Shown here piece after piece: positions 44,349 through 57,300 of a stretch of 64,000 nt of DNA (positions within the stretch are counted from its first letter, which is position 1; each line of letters starts with the position of its first letter). The stretch is taken from NCBI GenBank assembly GCA_024195265.1, contig JAJLRJ010000011.1:23409212-23473211 (forward strand), written 5' to 3'. Source of the DNA: Dendrophyllia cribrosa. Lineage: Eukaryota > Cnidaria > Anthozoa > Scleractinia > Dendrophylliidae. Below the pieces are notes generated by a model. The model had not been told where the DNA came from, did not search any database, and worked only from the letters and a program-made list of their open reading frames with translations. Made by a program: the position numbers and the translations under genes.

Positions 44349-44614
44349 ATGGCTGCTCACGAAAGAAGACTTTATTATACGGGAAAGCCCGTCTTTCTTC
44401 ATCTAAACGGGGACTGTCATAAGAGAACACGCTTTGTGGTGCGGAAAGAGATGAAGAGTTTTGATTCTTTTCTGAACGCTGCATCACTAAGTCTTCGTAC
44501 GCCTGCTCGAGAAATAAGGACGCCAGGAGGCAGACATCGTATCCAAAACCTTGACGATCTACAAAGGGACGGCAAATACATCGTTCTCGGCAGAGAACGA
44601 TTCAAGAAAATAGA
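44349..44614 (+). CDS. DCDC2: DCDC2 exon 1 (DCX1)
   Basis: Starts MAAHERRLYYTGKPVFLHLN and holds nearly the complete first doublecortin domain. Donor GTGAGT, exit phase 2. Confidence 0.92.
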
Positions 44615-47403
44615 GTGAGTTAATCTATTTGTTTGCGATCGCGCCATCAATAACTGTTGTTCTTGAACAAACACTTCAAGTGCGATTCGTGATCTCGTAC
44701 GAGGGCAGAATTTTTAATTTTTAACTTTGCTTACTAATGATTTTGTTTGGTTTTATTGTGTTTAGATATGAAGGGAAAACATCCAAACCTCATCAACAAC
44801 AAGTAAAGCTACCAGAGGTAATAAAACTCGTGTTAATCAGCAATTTGAAATCTAAATCGCCGCGCTTGTATTTGATCAGCTGTCGTGAAGTGAAATGGTT
44901 TACAAATCACCAATATTGAATAATTTTTGCAATGACCTGTGATTTTCTTGGTAATTCATTGATCGCAGATACTTAATGTTGCAAAATTCCATCTTTTTCT
45001 GAAGTAAAGAGAAAATCTTTATTGTTTTTTTCTAATTGGATTCCCATGAGATTGCTTAGTTACTGGGTTGTGAAACACACGTACAGTTTCGTATCTAAGT
45101 TAAACATCGATTAATAATTAATTGACACTTTAAAGCTTGGATCAATATTTCAGCCCAGACAATAAGTTGAAAGAAAATAGAACTGTGATTTCTTAAATTT
45201 ATATATAAAATTGATAAAAAACAACATTACACATGTAATATTAAATTTCAAGGATTCTTTTTAGAGTATTTGTCTTTGTTCAGTAGTGTGATGTCTCAAG
45301 CGTGGTATTCTTATGCCTTTGTTTAAGCTTAATTATTTTGCCACATGTATACACAGATTAATTATGTCCAACTAAATCATCGCAAATTCAGCAACATTCC
45401 TGGCAGAGCCCGTGTTTGTGGTCAAAGGAAAAAAGAGGAGATAAAAACAATAATGTAAGTTATAATTTTAACTGGTTACTAATTAATCCAAGAAAGGTCA
45501 ATTTATTATTGTGGTCAACTCGAAAATTGGATCAATATCTCAAGCTGGCATTCAAGGCATGCAATACATGTACATGTACAGTGTAGATGCATAGACAGGG
45601 CTGTGCTCCAGCAGTGCCCGCAGGTGCCATAGGCGACTAACTTTTGTCTTCGGGTGACAACAAATACATAGTTTTTGCACACTATAGTAGCTTAACTGCT
45701 GGGCACCCTAAATTTTATAGTTGGACAAATTGGACCTTTGGGCTCTCCATTCATGATAACTCTTGCACAGCCTTGACAGAGTAAACAATTGTCTGTGATA
45801 GCCAGCCTGGGTTATGTAACCACGGGAAACAGTATTGTGTTTGAAACAGCAAGAGTCTGCTACATAAATTTAGTTTTAGACCCTCCAGCTGACAGATATA
45901 TAATGCATATCATGTGTTCGCAAAGTAAGAATCAGTGTGAACTACAGTACATGTAAACTGGAAATTGAATTAAATAAGTTGATCAAATGAATATACAATA
46001 AAGGGCAAATGGTTGAATAAATAATATCTAAGTGGTCAGATTTAGTGTAAGCTCCATTTTACTTAATAGTTAATGGCTTTTCTTTCAGTGTTTTTTGTAA
46101 TGGAATGAATGCAAAACCTAAGAGAGTCCAGCTTAGGACCGACTTTAAAATGGACCAAGTGAGTGCTACAAGTGCAGTAAAAACGTTTTTAAATTTAAAA
46201 TTGCTCTATCAGAATTTCACATTATTTTGTTTTTCTAGTGCCAATTAGCAGAAAGTGAAATTGGTAAAAAAAAAATTGTGTGGTGTACGTACTGTGCGTC
46301 TGATACATTGGCACATCAAACTACAGTGTAGCTTTACTAATATCCTGTAGCATTCATTTCCTTTCTGAGAGCACAGGAAGCGCGTAAAGGCAAATTTCAC
46401 GGCTCTTAAAACTGATGAGAATTTGATCGAATTAATAAACTTCATGGAAGTCATTTTGAGTGTTTTTATTTTGATCATTTTTAAATGCATAAATTTTGCT
46501 TTTTAATTTAGTAAGGCTAAATAAATTAATATATAGTTTGACACACTGATCTTTCCAGATGTTAGAAATGCACAGGAAACCACACAGAGCGAGAATGATA
46601 AGCCTGTGAAAAGATGTTAAAATACATGTACATGGTAACTATAGACTGCATATACATGTAATAGAAGCAACATGGTTTCTATGTATCACATGACTGATTA
46701 GTACATTAATGTACATTCTCATGAGCCTTAAATTTTAATACCAAAGATGTTCCAAAATTTACCATGTTTATCTGAAGGTCATTATTTTTAACTTTTTGAT
46801 CATTTTGTCAAAAATTCTCTGATAAAATATGCAATTTTCCAGCCTTCTGAGTGGCTGTATTCTTCATGGCTTGGGAAAAAAATATCTACAGTAACAGCCT
46901 TATGTTGTTATCTTCCATTTAAGGTCCTTGAATCTGTGAATGATAAAGTGAGTTCAGTTAGCAAGAATGGTGCAGTGTACTAGTAAGTGTTAATGTTAAT
47001 TGTTCTGTCGTAGTACATGTACATGTAGATTAGCTAAGTAACCCTATTTAGCCTGAGGGTGGGGGTGGGGTTAAAATAAGCCCATGCTGACTTTTACCAT
47101 TTAATCATTCTTTCAATTCATTCATTCATTCATTCATTCAAAATTCATTCATTCATTCATCATTCAAGTTTTTCTTAAAATTTATCTGGCAACAATTTAT
47201 AACAATTTTTAAACACAAATACAGAAGCTGGTGTTGATAGCCTTGCTGTTGTTTTTCATTTCAGTTTGTACACACTAGATGGTCACTGCGTAGCAGAACC
47301 CTCTGAGCTGGATGATAATGGCCAATATGTTGCAGTAGGCAGGGAAAAATAGTGTGTATAATATTGCAGTTAAAATAAAACAGTATATTACATGTAATTA
47401 CCG

Positions 47404-47437
<34 letters not shown>

Positions 47438-50400
47438 GTTTTATTTCAAGTTAAGTATCGGTTTACAAATCTTGTGCCCACAATTAGCAAGGGCTACATG
47501 TATTCAAGGTAGGCACAGGAGAAAATCTCGGGTGGCTAATATTTATTTAAGGGAACTTTCAAAGGGTTGGCTTACATTGTGTTAGAAATGCAGGGCTTAT
47601 TGATTTAGCAAATTATGCAGCACAATGTACACTATTAGGATATAATAATGATATGAACTTTATTTAAGCATCGTAATCTCAGAATTAAACTTTAATGTTA
47701 CAATTACATTATTTTTCCCTTTTAATGGTTTATATCTGGTTTATATAACAAAAGCTACTTTATCGCGGTTCAAGAGTATTGAAGTAAGTAAGTAAGTATC
47801 TTGTTTGATCGGCATGGCTCAAATGAATTTTTACCCCTAAGAGGTACCAATTCTAATTTTTTCTGCTTTATAACCTAAAAGGTACCGCGATAATTCTAAC
47901 TGTCAGTCATTTTAGATTTAAGTACCCTAAGCGGTACCTGAATCTGCAAATTTTGACCCCTAAAAGGTATGACGAGCACCCCCGTTATTTTTGTATGGGA
48001 GTCCTCCTCGGGATGCCAGTTACATGTCACAGATGGTTAGAGCTGAAAACTTGAACTTTCAACTTAAAGGTCCATCAAACAGGGATTCTGACAGGGTGCG
48101 CGGGTGCGGGAACGCACAATTCGGTCAAACCCGCACAATTCCGCACAATTCCTAAAAATCCGCACAATCCCGCACAATACTGAAATATTTGCTTAAAATT
48201 TTAATTAAATCAGGTATTTCTATTGCTTACCAAGCTTTCGAGAAACGTTTTAGGCTATTTTCAGCCCATTTTCCTTCCAAACAATGGAGAAATCCCTCGC
48301 TTTCGTCGAACAGCTCGAGCGGATCGATGTAAAAACAACAAGGCGTTCTCTTCGCCGTCCTGGGTCTCAGTTTTACTTCTTTCCGACTTCCTACCGAATT
48401 TTTTGCGTAGCTTTTTAGTTGTTGTTTTCCAGACATTATGTCATTTTTCTTGGCAGCCTGTTGATATTTTTTCGAGCGCTTTCGCTTCGTATTTCAGTTT
48501 AATATGTCGGGGACCGAAGAATAAAAAAACACCGAAGAAATGTACCCGGTCGCGCCGAAAGGAATGTTACTCAGCTGTCTGAATTATTTTCGCAAAGAAC
48601 TGATCAAGTTTGCGAATCGACAAACAAACTATTAAAGCGCTGGAACTTCGGATTGATAGGAGAAAATTATTAAGTTCTGATCAGAATACTGAATTTAACA
48701 AATTTACACTAGCATTGAATGAAGATGAAGATGCTCCACTTGAAAGGTGTTAAAATTTCCCATTAAATTGATTGGGCTAGCATTGGCAAATCGCTGTAAA
48801 TTACAGTGTATGGCACTGAAATTTAAGAAAGAAGATCGCTACATTTCTTAACCTTATTAAAAAATTGTTATGTTTTGAAAGGTTTAAAGTCCTTTGTCTG
48901 ATACACAAATACCATTACTTGTATTGTGTTCTTTTGTTTGGTTCTTTTGTCCAATATCTTCTAAAATAAGCCCCCCTAACAATAAAAAAATAAAATAAAA
49001 CGGGATTCATGTTTACCACAAGAAAATACATATATGTATATGTACATACATATATTACATACTTTATTTAATGTGAGCTAGCCTAGACATTAGTTTCCAG
49101 ATTCCACAATAAACTAAGAATATAACAAGTAGTAAATTATGAAAATTAGTTAGTAAAATTAAACTACTGTAGCAGTAATCACAGATTATGGAGATGCGTT
49201 CGAAGGAATTTCCGGAGGAAATGAGCCCCTGAAAAAAAACAATAGGGGCAGCCATTTGGAAGACCGTCTACCAAAAAATCTCAAATTTGACTGCTCATAA
49301 ACCACAGGACAACCAACACAAAATTAGGATTGCCTTCTTCGAATGCGAATATTTAAAAATACTAATTAACTGACTCGTCGCTCTGCGACGAGACAGTATT
49401 TAAAAAACCCTCTTTTTTTTTTCCCCTGTCGGGTCACCTGCCCCAGGAATCGCTTTTGCTGTGACCAACACCGTACCTTAAGTTTACTTCCGGTTTTCAG
49501 AAATGGCGTAATCAGTGATGTCAGCAACTATAATTCAAATATTTACCATTCTAATTTCGACGGAATTGTTATAAATTAAATCTCTGTGATTTTCGGATGT
49601 GATCTATTTCTGGTAAAAGGAAAACAGGTTGCATTTTTCTAACCAAATCAATTGTCAAACAGTCGAGTTTAGATCAAATAAATCGTTGAATAAAACACGT
49701 TCCGGCAAGTCACAGAACTGCTGAGTAAACAATTCTCAAGCATTACTCTGTGGATTCACGTTCAAATTCCACACATCTCGTATTTATGTCACGCTATTTG
49801 ATCAATCATGTTGATATTGTTAATTTATTCGAAACCCCATCACCGATTCTCCAAAATGCCTGTTTTTAAACAATCCTGATTCCTTGTAGTAGGTGCAGTT
49901 TCAAGGATTTTAAAGCGAAAAAAATATATAAAGTTCTAAACTTATGTTTTTTCTAACAGTACCGAGCCGATCAGAGAAAAAAATATAGACCTGAAATTGT
50001 AGCCTACTAAAGGATGGACGATTTTATTTTTGTGGCGGGTGGAGGCAGGTGGCAGTGTTGGGCAATTTTTCTGATCATGAATTTTTTTCCCGGCTTGATT
50101 TTGTGCAATAACTTTTTTCGGGATTGTTCCATACCTTTTTTTCCTTTCGCTCGCTGTGCATTATTTTTTTTCTTTACTTTTGGTGTGCAGGAATTTTTTT
50201 TTAGTAATTCCCCCCCCCCCCCCCCCCCCCCTCTTAACAATAAAATGGTCCGTCCTTAAGAAGTGCTTGAAGCGGGCTGTGGAATGTAAATGTAAATGAG
50301 GACTGGACTGTGCATATTGATAGATTCTAGATTGTATATTGTGGCTTGCTGATATAAAACTCTAAAATGAAAACCGGGTGGAAATTAACTGAGACCAAAC

Positions 50401-53400
50401 AAGCCAGTTTCGAAGCCTATCGGGCTACTTGTTAGTTAAAATTTAAGATAAAAAAATGAGTGTGTGACTGTAAAAAAAATTGGGTAAATTTGGTGCAACT
50501 TTATTTTTTAGGCAAACTATACATGTAGCATAGTTTTCGACCCAGACCTTTAATTATTATTTTTCTTACAGATTGAAATGCCTTACTGTAGCTTGTTTTT
50601 ACTAATTCATGTACATAAACTTTTTTACAGCTTAAATAGAAGTGTCAACTACAATGATCAAGGAGTAGCAGCCCAACTAACACCAAGACGGTGAGCTATG
50701 TACAGTGTATACTGTACATTGTTATTATTTTATTATAATTACATTTGTCATATAGCTGGAGTTTTTCTCAATGCAATGTGTGCATTGATTAGTTACAGAT
50801 TCATGATCACATGACATCTAACAAACAAACTGTTTCACATCAATTGTCCTAAGCGGGCAACCGTGATTTGCGAAAGCAGGCAACAATTTTGACGTCAGAG
50901 GGTAACATTGCACTGTTACCCACTAGCGCACGTGATCAGACCGTGACAAAAGGTGACATAGTTATGATATATATGATGGATCAATGTTTACCTTGAATGC
51001 TTGGCGCATTTTTTAAACTGTGCTGTGTTGTGATTTTTGTGTTGCTATATACATGTAACAAATCTCTTAATAACTGATTTCTTGAGAAACATTTGATTTT
51101 TGATGTTTCCCTAGACTTCATCTCGAGAAACATCAAGATTCTGGGGAAACAATTTTTTTTTTTTACATAATTTATGTATGATGTTTCAAGCTGATGTTTG
51201 CCTGATGCTCAGATGGTCAGATGGTCAGACGGTCAGACGGTCCGAGGTCGCTTGCACTCACTCCTTCCTAGCTCTCCCTCCTGGTCCTCATCTGACCATT
51301 GAAATTTCCACCAATCAGATGCATTCAATAACAACAACAACAACAACAACAACGTTTATTTGTACTGTAAAATTACAAAGATGTATACATAATATATAAA
51401 TTAAAAATAAATACAGTACATGTAGCTGTTACCCAAAAAAACTAAAAAGCTAAACTAGTTGAAATTCCTGATGGAGAGAAAATGACTAACAACCACTCTG
51501 ATTGGTGGAAATATTGATCGGTCAGATGACGTCAAGAACAAGCTCTCAAACAAAGGACATCAGACAGGGAGAGGAGAGAGTGAGTGCGAGCGACCTCGGA
51601 GTCTCTCTGGGAATCAGGCCAGCTACATGTACAATGTACATGCAATTTACTGTACTCTATACATTTATACTGTGGTGACAATTCCTGCTGAAAAAAAATC
51701 ATTTGCACAGAAAATGATCATTGGAAAACTGCAACAGTTGCAGAATTTGTTTTAATATTGCTTAGATTCTTCAACAGGATTTCGTTAAAACAGATGATTT
51801 TACATGCAGACTACAATACTGCAATACTGATGTCATATGAGTGCTACATGTAAAATGCAGGGCTGTGCTCTAGCAGTGCCCAGGGGCCTCAGGCTCCTTA
51901 CTTTTATCTTCGGGCAACTAGAAAAACTTACTTTTGCATAAAACTTAAGTGCCGGGCACCCCAGATTTCATAGTTGAGAGCCTTTGGGCTCCCTGTAATT
52001 ATTCTAAGAGCACAGCCTTGAAATGTCTTTGGCTAAAAAATTTTTTAACCTTTAAGTGACATAAAAAGTGGAGGGGGGCTTGACCCTTCCCCTACTTCCC
52101 CCTGAGTAGTCCCTGGGTGCAGTTTGTATGTTGTTGGTTATTGTTCCTCGAATTTCTGGCCAGTTTTCCTCCTTCCTTAAAACCAGGGCTGTCATTAAGA
52201 TTTGAGACAGGCGTTGCTCTGATCTTTACACCCGTAACAATCTTGTTGCTTTGTCGTTCAATTTAACCTATGTCAGGCAAGATCACCCGTAACATCAAAG
52301 TCTCATCAATTGCACTCACCCGTAACAGATGCTACGGGTGATGGTCCTTAATGACAGCCCTGAAAACCAGCATTTCTAAATTGCTATAATTTCAAGAAAG
52401 AAAGTATTGCATGTACATAAAATATAGTTCTCATTTATTTGAAAAAGAAGTTCATGTAGAGTGCATGCATTTAGTACATGTACACTGCAAACTCTGGGAA
52501 GGGAAAGAGGATGAAACTAGTTTGATGAAATAATTACATATTCCTCTAATTATATTTACTGATTAAAATGGAATATGCTTCTTATATGGCCCCTTTTAAC
52601 TTGTGAATAGAGTACTAAAGTGTGACATCACAAAAACTTAAATTTGGGAAATTATGGGATTTGATTAGATATTTGGAAAGGGCATGATGAAAAACACCCC
52701 CTCCCACTTGCCAAAAGTCAGCATCCTAGTAAAATTTTGGGTGTGAGATATTGGCCCCTTTATGCTCTGAATTTTGCCTTGGTTAAGGTGAGGTTTCCCA
52801 AATTTTGTTTTTGTGATGTCATCACTTTAGTACTCTATACAATAACATATGCAAAGCTTTGAACAAGTAGGTAGCAAATTCACTTGATTGGTCAGTTTAT
52901 AAGTAAGGTGTAAACTTTTATTATCTGAGAAGAGTGTAATGTTTACCAAAGCCAATCTACATCTACATGTAGTTTGTAGATTGGCTTTGGTAAATTGTAG
53001 CTTTAATTTCTTATCCTGGTTGCCTGATGTGTCTACTTGGCATTGTGTTGTTACAGTATGGTGAGGAGAAATCAAGTGTTGATCACAGTTCTGTTCTTTT
53101 GTTATAGAACTTCCACCAAACCAAAAGTGACAGAAATAAAACCACCCAGAAAATCTGTAAGTCTGATCAATGTTGCATTAATGCTTGAGTAGTCATCTTT
53201 ACTATTGTTATATAATATTACTTTTATTAGTAGTAATAATTAGTAATAATTTATCTAAGGTCGATAATAAAGAGAGTCGTCACCCAATCTCCTGAGCCAG
53301 AGGCTCATGTAAAAAATGCTTGACAAAAATAAAATTTAAGTTTTGCTACAAAGACTGTCATAAGTCAGTTAGTCCCAAACTATGATCATCATCGTTGTCA

Positions 53401-54289
53401 TAATTTAATCATAATCATCAATATTGCCATCAACATCATCCTCATCATCATCATCATCATCATCATCGTCATCGTTATCATTATCACCATGATCATCATC
53501 AACATCATTGTCGTCATCCTTGTCATCATATCAACCCTTTCACTCCCAGAGTCAATTATGAAGAATCATGACATGTTCATGTAATTTTGTTTTTATAACT
53601 TTTGAGTCTGTGCGGGCCATTCAAATGATACTACCTAACAGTAAATTTTGCATGATACCATTTAAAATTGGAGATTTTTCTTGAATTTGAATTTCTTGAC
53701 CCCCTTGGTACATTGTAGTTAAAAAATTAACAATTTTATGTTACATTGTTCTTTACATACATGTAGTTGTTGTTGACATGACTTGTAAGGTTATGAAAAG
53801 TTCAAAAGGAAAACCTCTTTTACTTTAACTTAAGGCTATACTGTCTTAAAACTTTGAAATATTGAATCAGCCCATCGCTTTTAATTTAGTGACCAGCATT
53901 GGTCCCTGCCAAAGGACCTCCTTGAAATTACATTAGCCTGCGTAGCAAGAGTTTCCGTAGGAACGAATTTTTCCACTCCCACCCCCATCCGATTTTTTGC
54001 TCTCGCCCCAATTTTCGCGCTGTCAGAATGCAGAAAAATTCGTTTGCACTGAAACGCTTGCTACGCAGGCTAAAATTAATGCAAATGTGCCTGAGATAAT
54101 ACCATTGAATTGCATATCCCTCCTTTTTTTTTTGGGGGGGGGGGGGGGAGGAGAGGTATTTGTGTTTCGTATTTGTATGTAATTTATTAAGCCCTCTTTA
54201 CTTCATTTTAGACAGGGAGTAAAAATTATGTTGAATTTTGCACATGTTAATGAGGCTTATTAAAGGCAGGGCTGTTTAACATGTAGTAT

Positions 54290-54323
<34 letters not shown>

Positions 54324-57300
54324 ACAATGATTACAGTAGATCTGAAATCTATTCATCACAAGCGGGGTTCATTCTAGTGGGCATTTGACAGAGATAAGGC
54401 GTTACAAGTTGGTTATTATTGTAAAGCGGCATGGGAATGTCGGTTTGGGGGGGGGGGGGGGGGGTAGGGTTAGGAGTAGCATGGCTGCTCAAATCCTTCT
54501 TTTATCTTGTTAAAGAAACAATCGGCCACAAATTATGAGGTCTATTCTTGAAATCATTATTAACTGACAGTTACTAACTATTAATTAACATTTATATTAA
54601 CTAATCATTAGTAACTAAAAAACACATACAAAAATTACATGTAATGTATTTTTTCCCCTTATATTTGCAGAGACGTGGTGCTGCAAAAAGGACAACAAAA
54701 CAGAAAGGCCTTGTAGCAAATGTTGAGGATCCTGTGAGTGATAAACCTGTTATTTTTGTCATTAATTCCAAATGTGTGCACTCTACATTTGTACTTGTAT
54801 CTATCTGTATACAGTCAAACTCTGTTAATAATATGAACACTGTCGGGATTGCGGAAACTGTCTACATGCAGGTATCTGTACATGTATTCAAAGTGGGTTC
54901 TCATAAATGAAGTCATATTTAACTTAGAAGCTATGCCATGGTGAAGTTTAGGTTTTTGCATCAAAACTGCCCCAAATTAAAACTAAGAACCTTTGTTGTA
55001 CACAAAATTCTAATACACGTAGAACACTAAGAGGAAGATATGAAGTGAAATTTCTAAGCGAAAATAGACCATAATCAGAGTTTTAGCGAGTTTTCCAAGA
55101 CAGGATCGAGCAATAAACTTGAAAAAATTAGCCCAATTTTTTCAAGATGCAATCTACTTCTATCCTGGCCATCTGCAGCCCAAGACACTTATTTTTTACT
55201 CTTAGGGCACTAGTAGAATAATTTTAAACAAAACTGGACCATTATTTTTGCGTTTGTTTTCACTGAAGCCTTTTGGCTTTTTAAAGTAACACTAAAAATG
55301 GTGACATAACCCCTTTAAGCGTTTTAGTGTTATTATAAAGGAAAAATACAGTACACTACACTACCTCATCTACATGTAACCCCACTAAGACACAAAAAAG
55401 TATGATAGTATGATGTTATGTGCAGCTGCAGATTGACTTGGCCCATTTGAAAACATTTTCAATTCATCCTTTAGAATTAGCTAAATTGTTGATATTAACG
55501 AGGTTAACTTTGTGCAGTGTATGTGGTTGTTTCAGTTAGGACGCCAAAGACTCGCCGTAATCAATAACGTTGTCCGTAATAACGGGTGTCCGTATTAAGC
55601 GGGCAAATTTTAGAAAAAAATAACATGTATTCATTCATAAGCTTTCTGCAGGGACCGAGAAAACTGTCCGTAATAACAGGGTATCCATATGATCGCAAGG
55701 GTCGCAAGAATCGCAGCGATCGTTAATCGTAACGATCGTTGCGATTATATGGAAACCATGCTTAAGAGACACTTTAAAATCTTAGATAAAATGAGCAATT
55801 AACTGTTGTGTTAAGGTCGCGGGGGACAGGTTCCGCTCATCAGTATGCATTTATGAAAAGAGTATGCACGAAGTGCGACGGCTGATACCGAAAATGCGCG
55901 AAATATTCACGAACAGGCTTTGTAATGTTTCTGCATCAATGGGCTTTTATCACGCCCCGCCATTTTGTATAAAAACAAAAGATTTACCCCCCAAGCCTCG
56001 CAGTGAAAAAGTTGAGAACGAGGTTAAGCAGGGGAAAACAAAGCATTTTATTCTCCTGGGAATCAACATGGCCGCCGCGTGATAAAGGCCCATAATTGCT
56101 CGTGCAAAGCGCTGTCTGGTAAAATACACTATTTTTCAAGGCATTGTTCTTTCTGCATGAAGTGTTGACAATAGCCCGTGTATTAAAATTAGCAAAATTA
56201 CCATAAATATATATTTTTTGCATTCGTGTTTGCTCGGGAAGCCTTCGGAAGCGTAAAAACAAGCAATTTTGGGAGCGATTTTAGAATACCCGTCCACTTA
56301 TTTACATATTCCTATACGTTTTAAAGAACGAAGCATATGAAAACAAAAGGATCCATTCTTATTCAATGAGATGCAAATAAGTGGACGGGTATTCTACAGT
56401 TTAGCCCAATTTTGTGTCCAAGAATTCAGCGTGGATAGAGAATTTCATGAGTTGACACTGCAGGGACGTAAACTAGGTGTATTGTAGATTGTCATATCTG
56501 ACTCAAACCCTATCCAGACCGGGGGGGCTTTTGGAGCCCGCTCGAACTTTGAAGTTGTGTCGTTTTAAAACGGTTGATGCAATGACCACCAAATTTGGTG
56601 ACTTTTCCTAAAATTTATCTGGAAACATTTTCACGTTAGCGTCCTTTGTCCACCGACATTGACGTTTCTATAGCAACCGCTTTTTGACACCTATGTTTTA
56701 CAAAATTAGCATTTTTCGCTTTAATCAAGATTATTTCAAAGTTTTCTTATTGAATTAATATTTTACACTTAATTTAGCGATAATTGATCAAATTATGTAT
56801 ATTTGTTTATTAATTAAGGTTAATTAACGGTAATTTTAGGAAAACGTGGAATATGAAATGTCAAAATCCAGGATGGCGGATCGAAGTTTTACTAAAGGTC
56901 GTTTTTCTCTATACTATTATTATTGGTTCATATTTTGGATTGTATAACATTTTCCCACAATAAACTAAGCTTTAGCAGTCCATTTGCTTTATTTTTCGGT
57001 GTTTTTTTACCGAAATAAACACGTTTGGACTAATCCAAGATGGCGGACGATAAAATGGGAAATTTATTTCTAGTATATTACGTGTCTGTGTAATTCCATT
57101 ATCTGTAAACATTTATTGTCAAAATATCATAAAAATGTCCTTTTCACTTGAGAAAGCTTTTTTAAAATTCATTACGTACATGAAAAGCCATAATTTGCAA
57201 AGTTAACTGTTCCAGTTTTTAAGAAAATGTACACATCACTTCTATGACGTCACATGCTGTTACCATAGCAACAAAGTGTACGAATTCATTAACTTTTACT

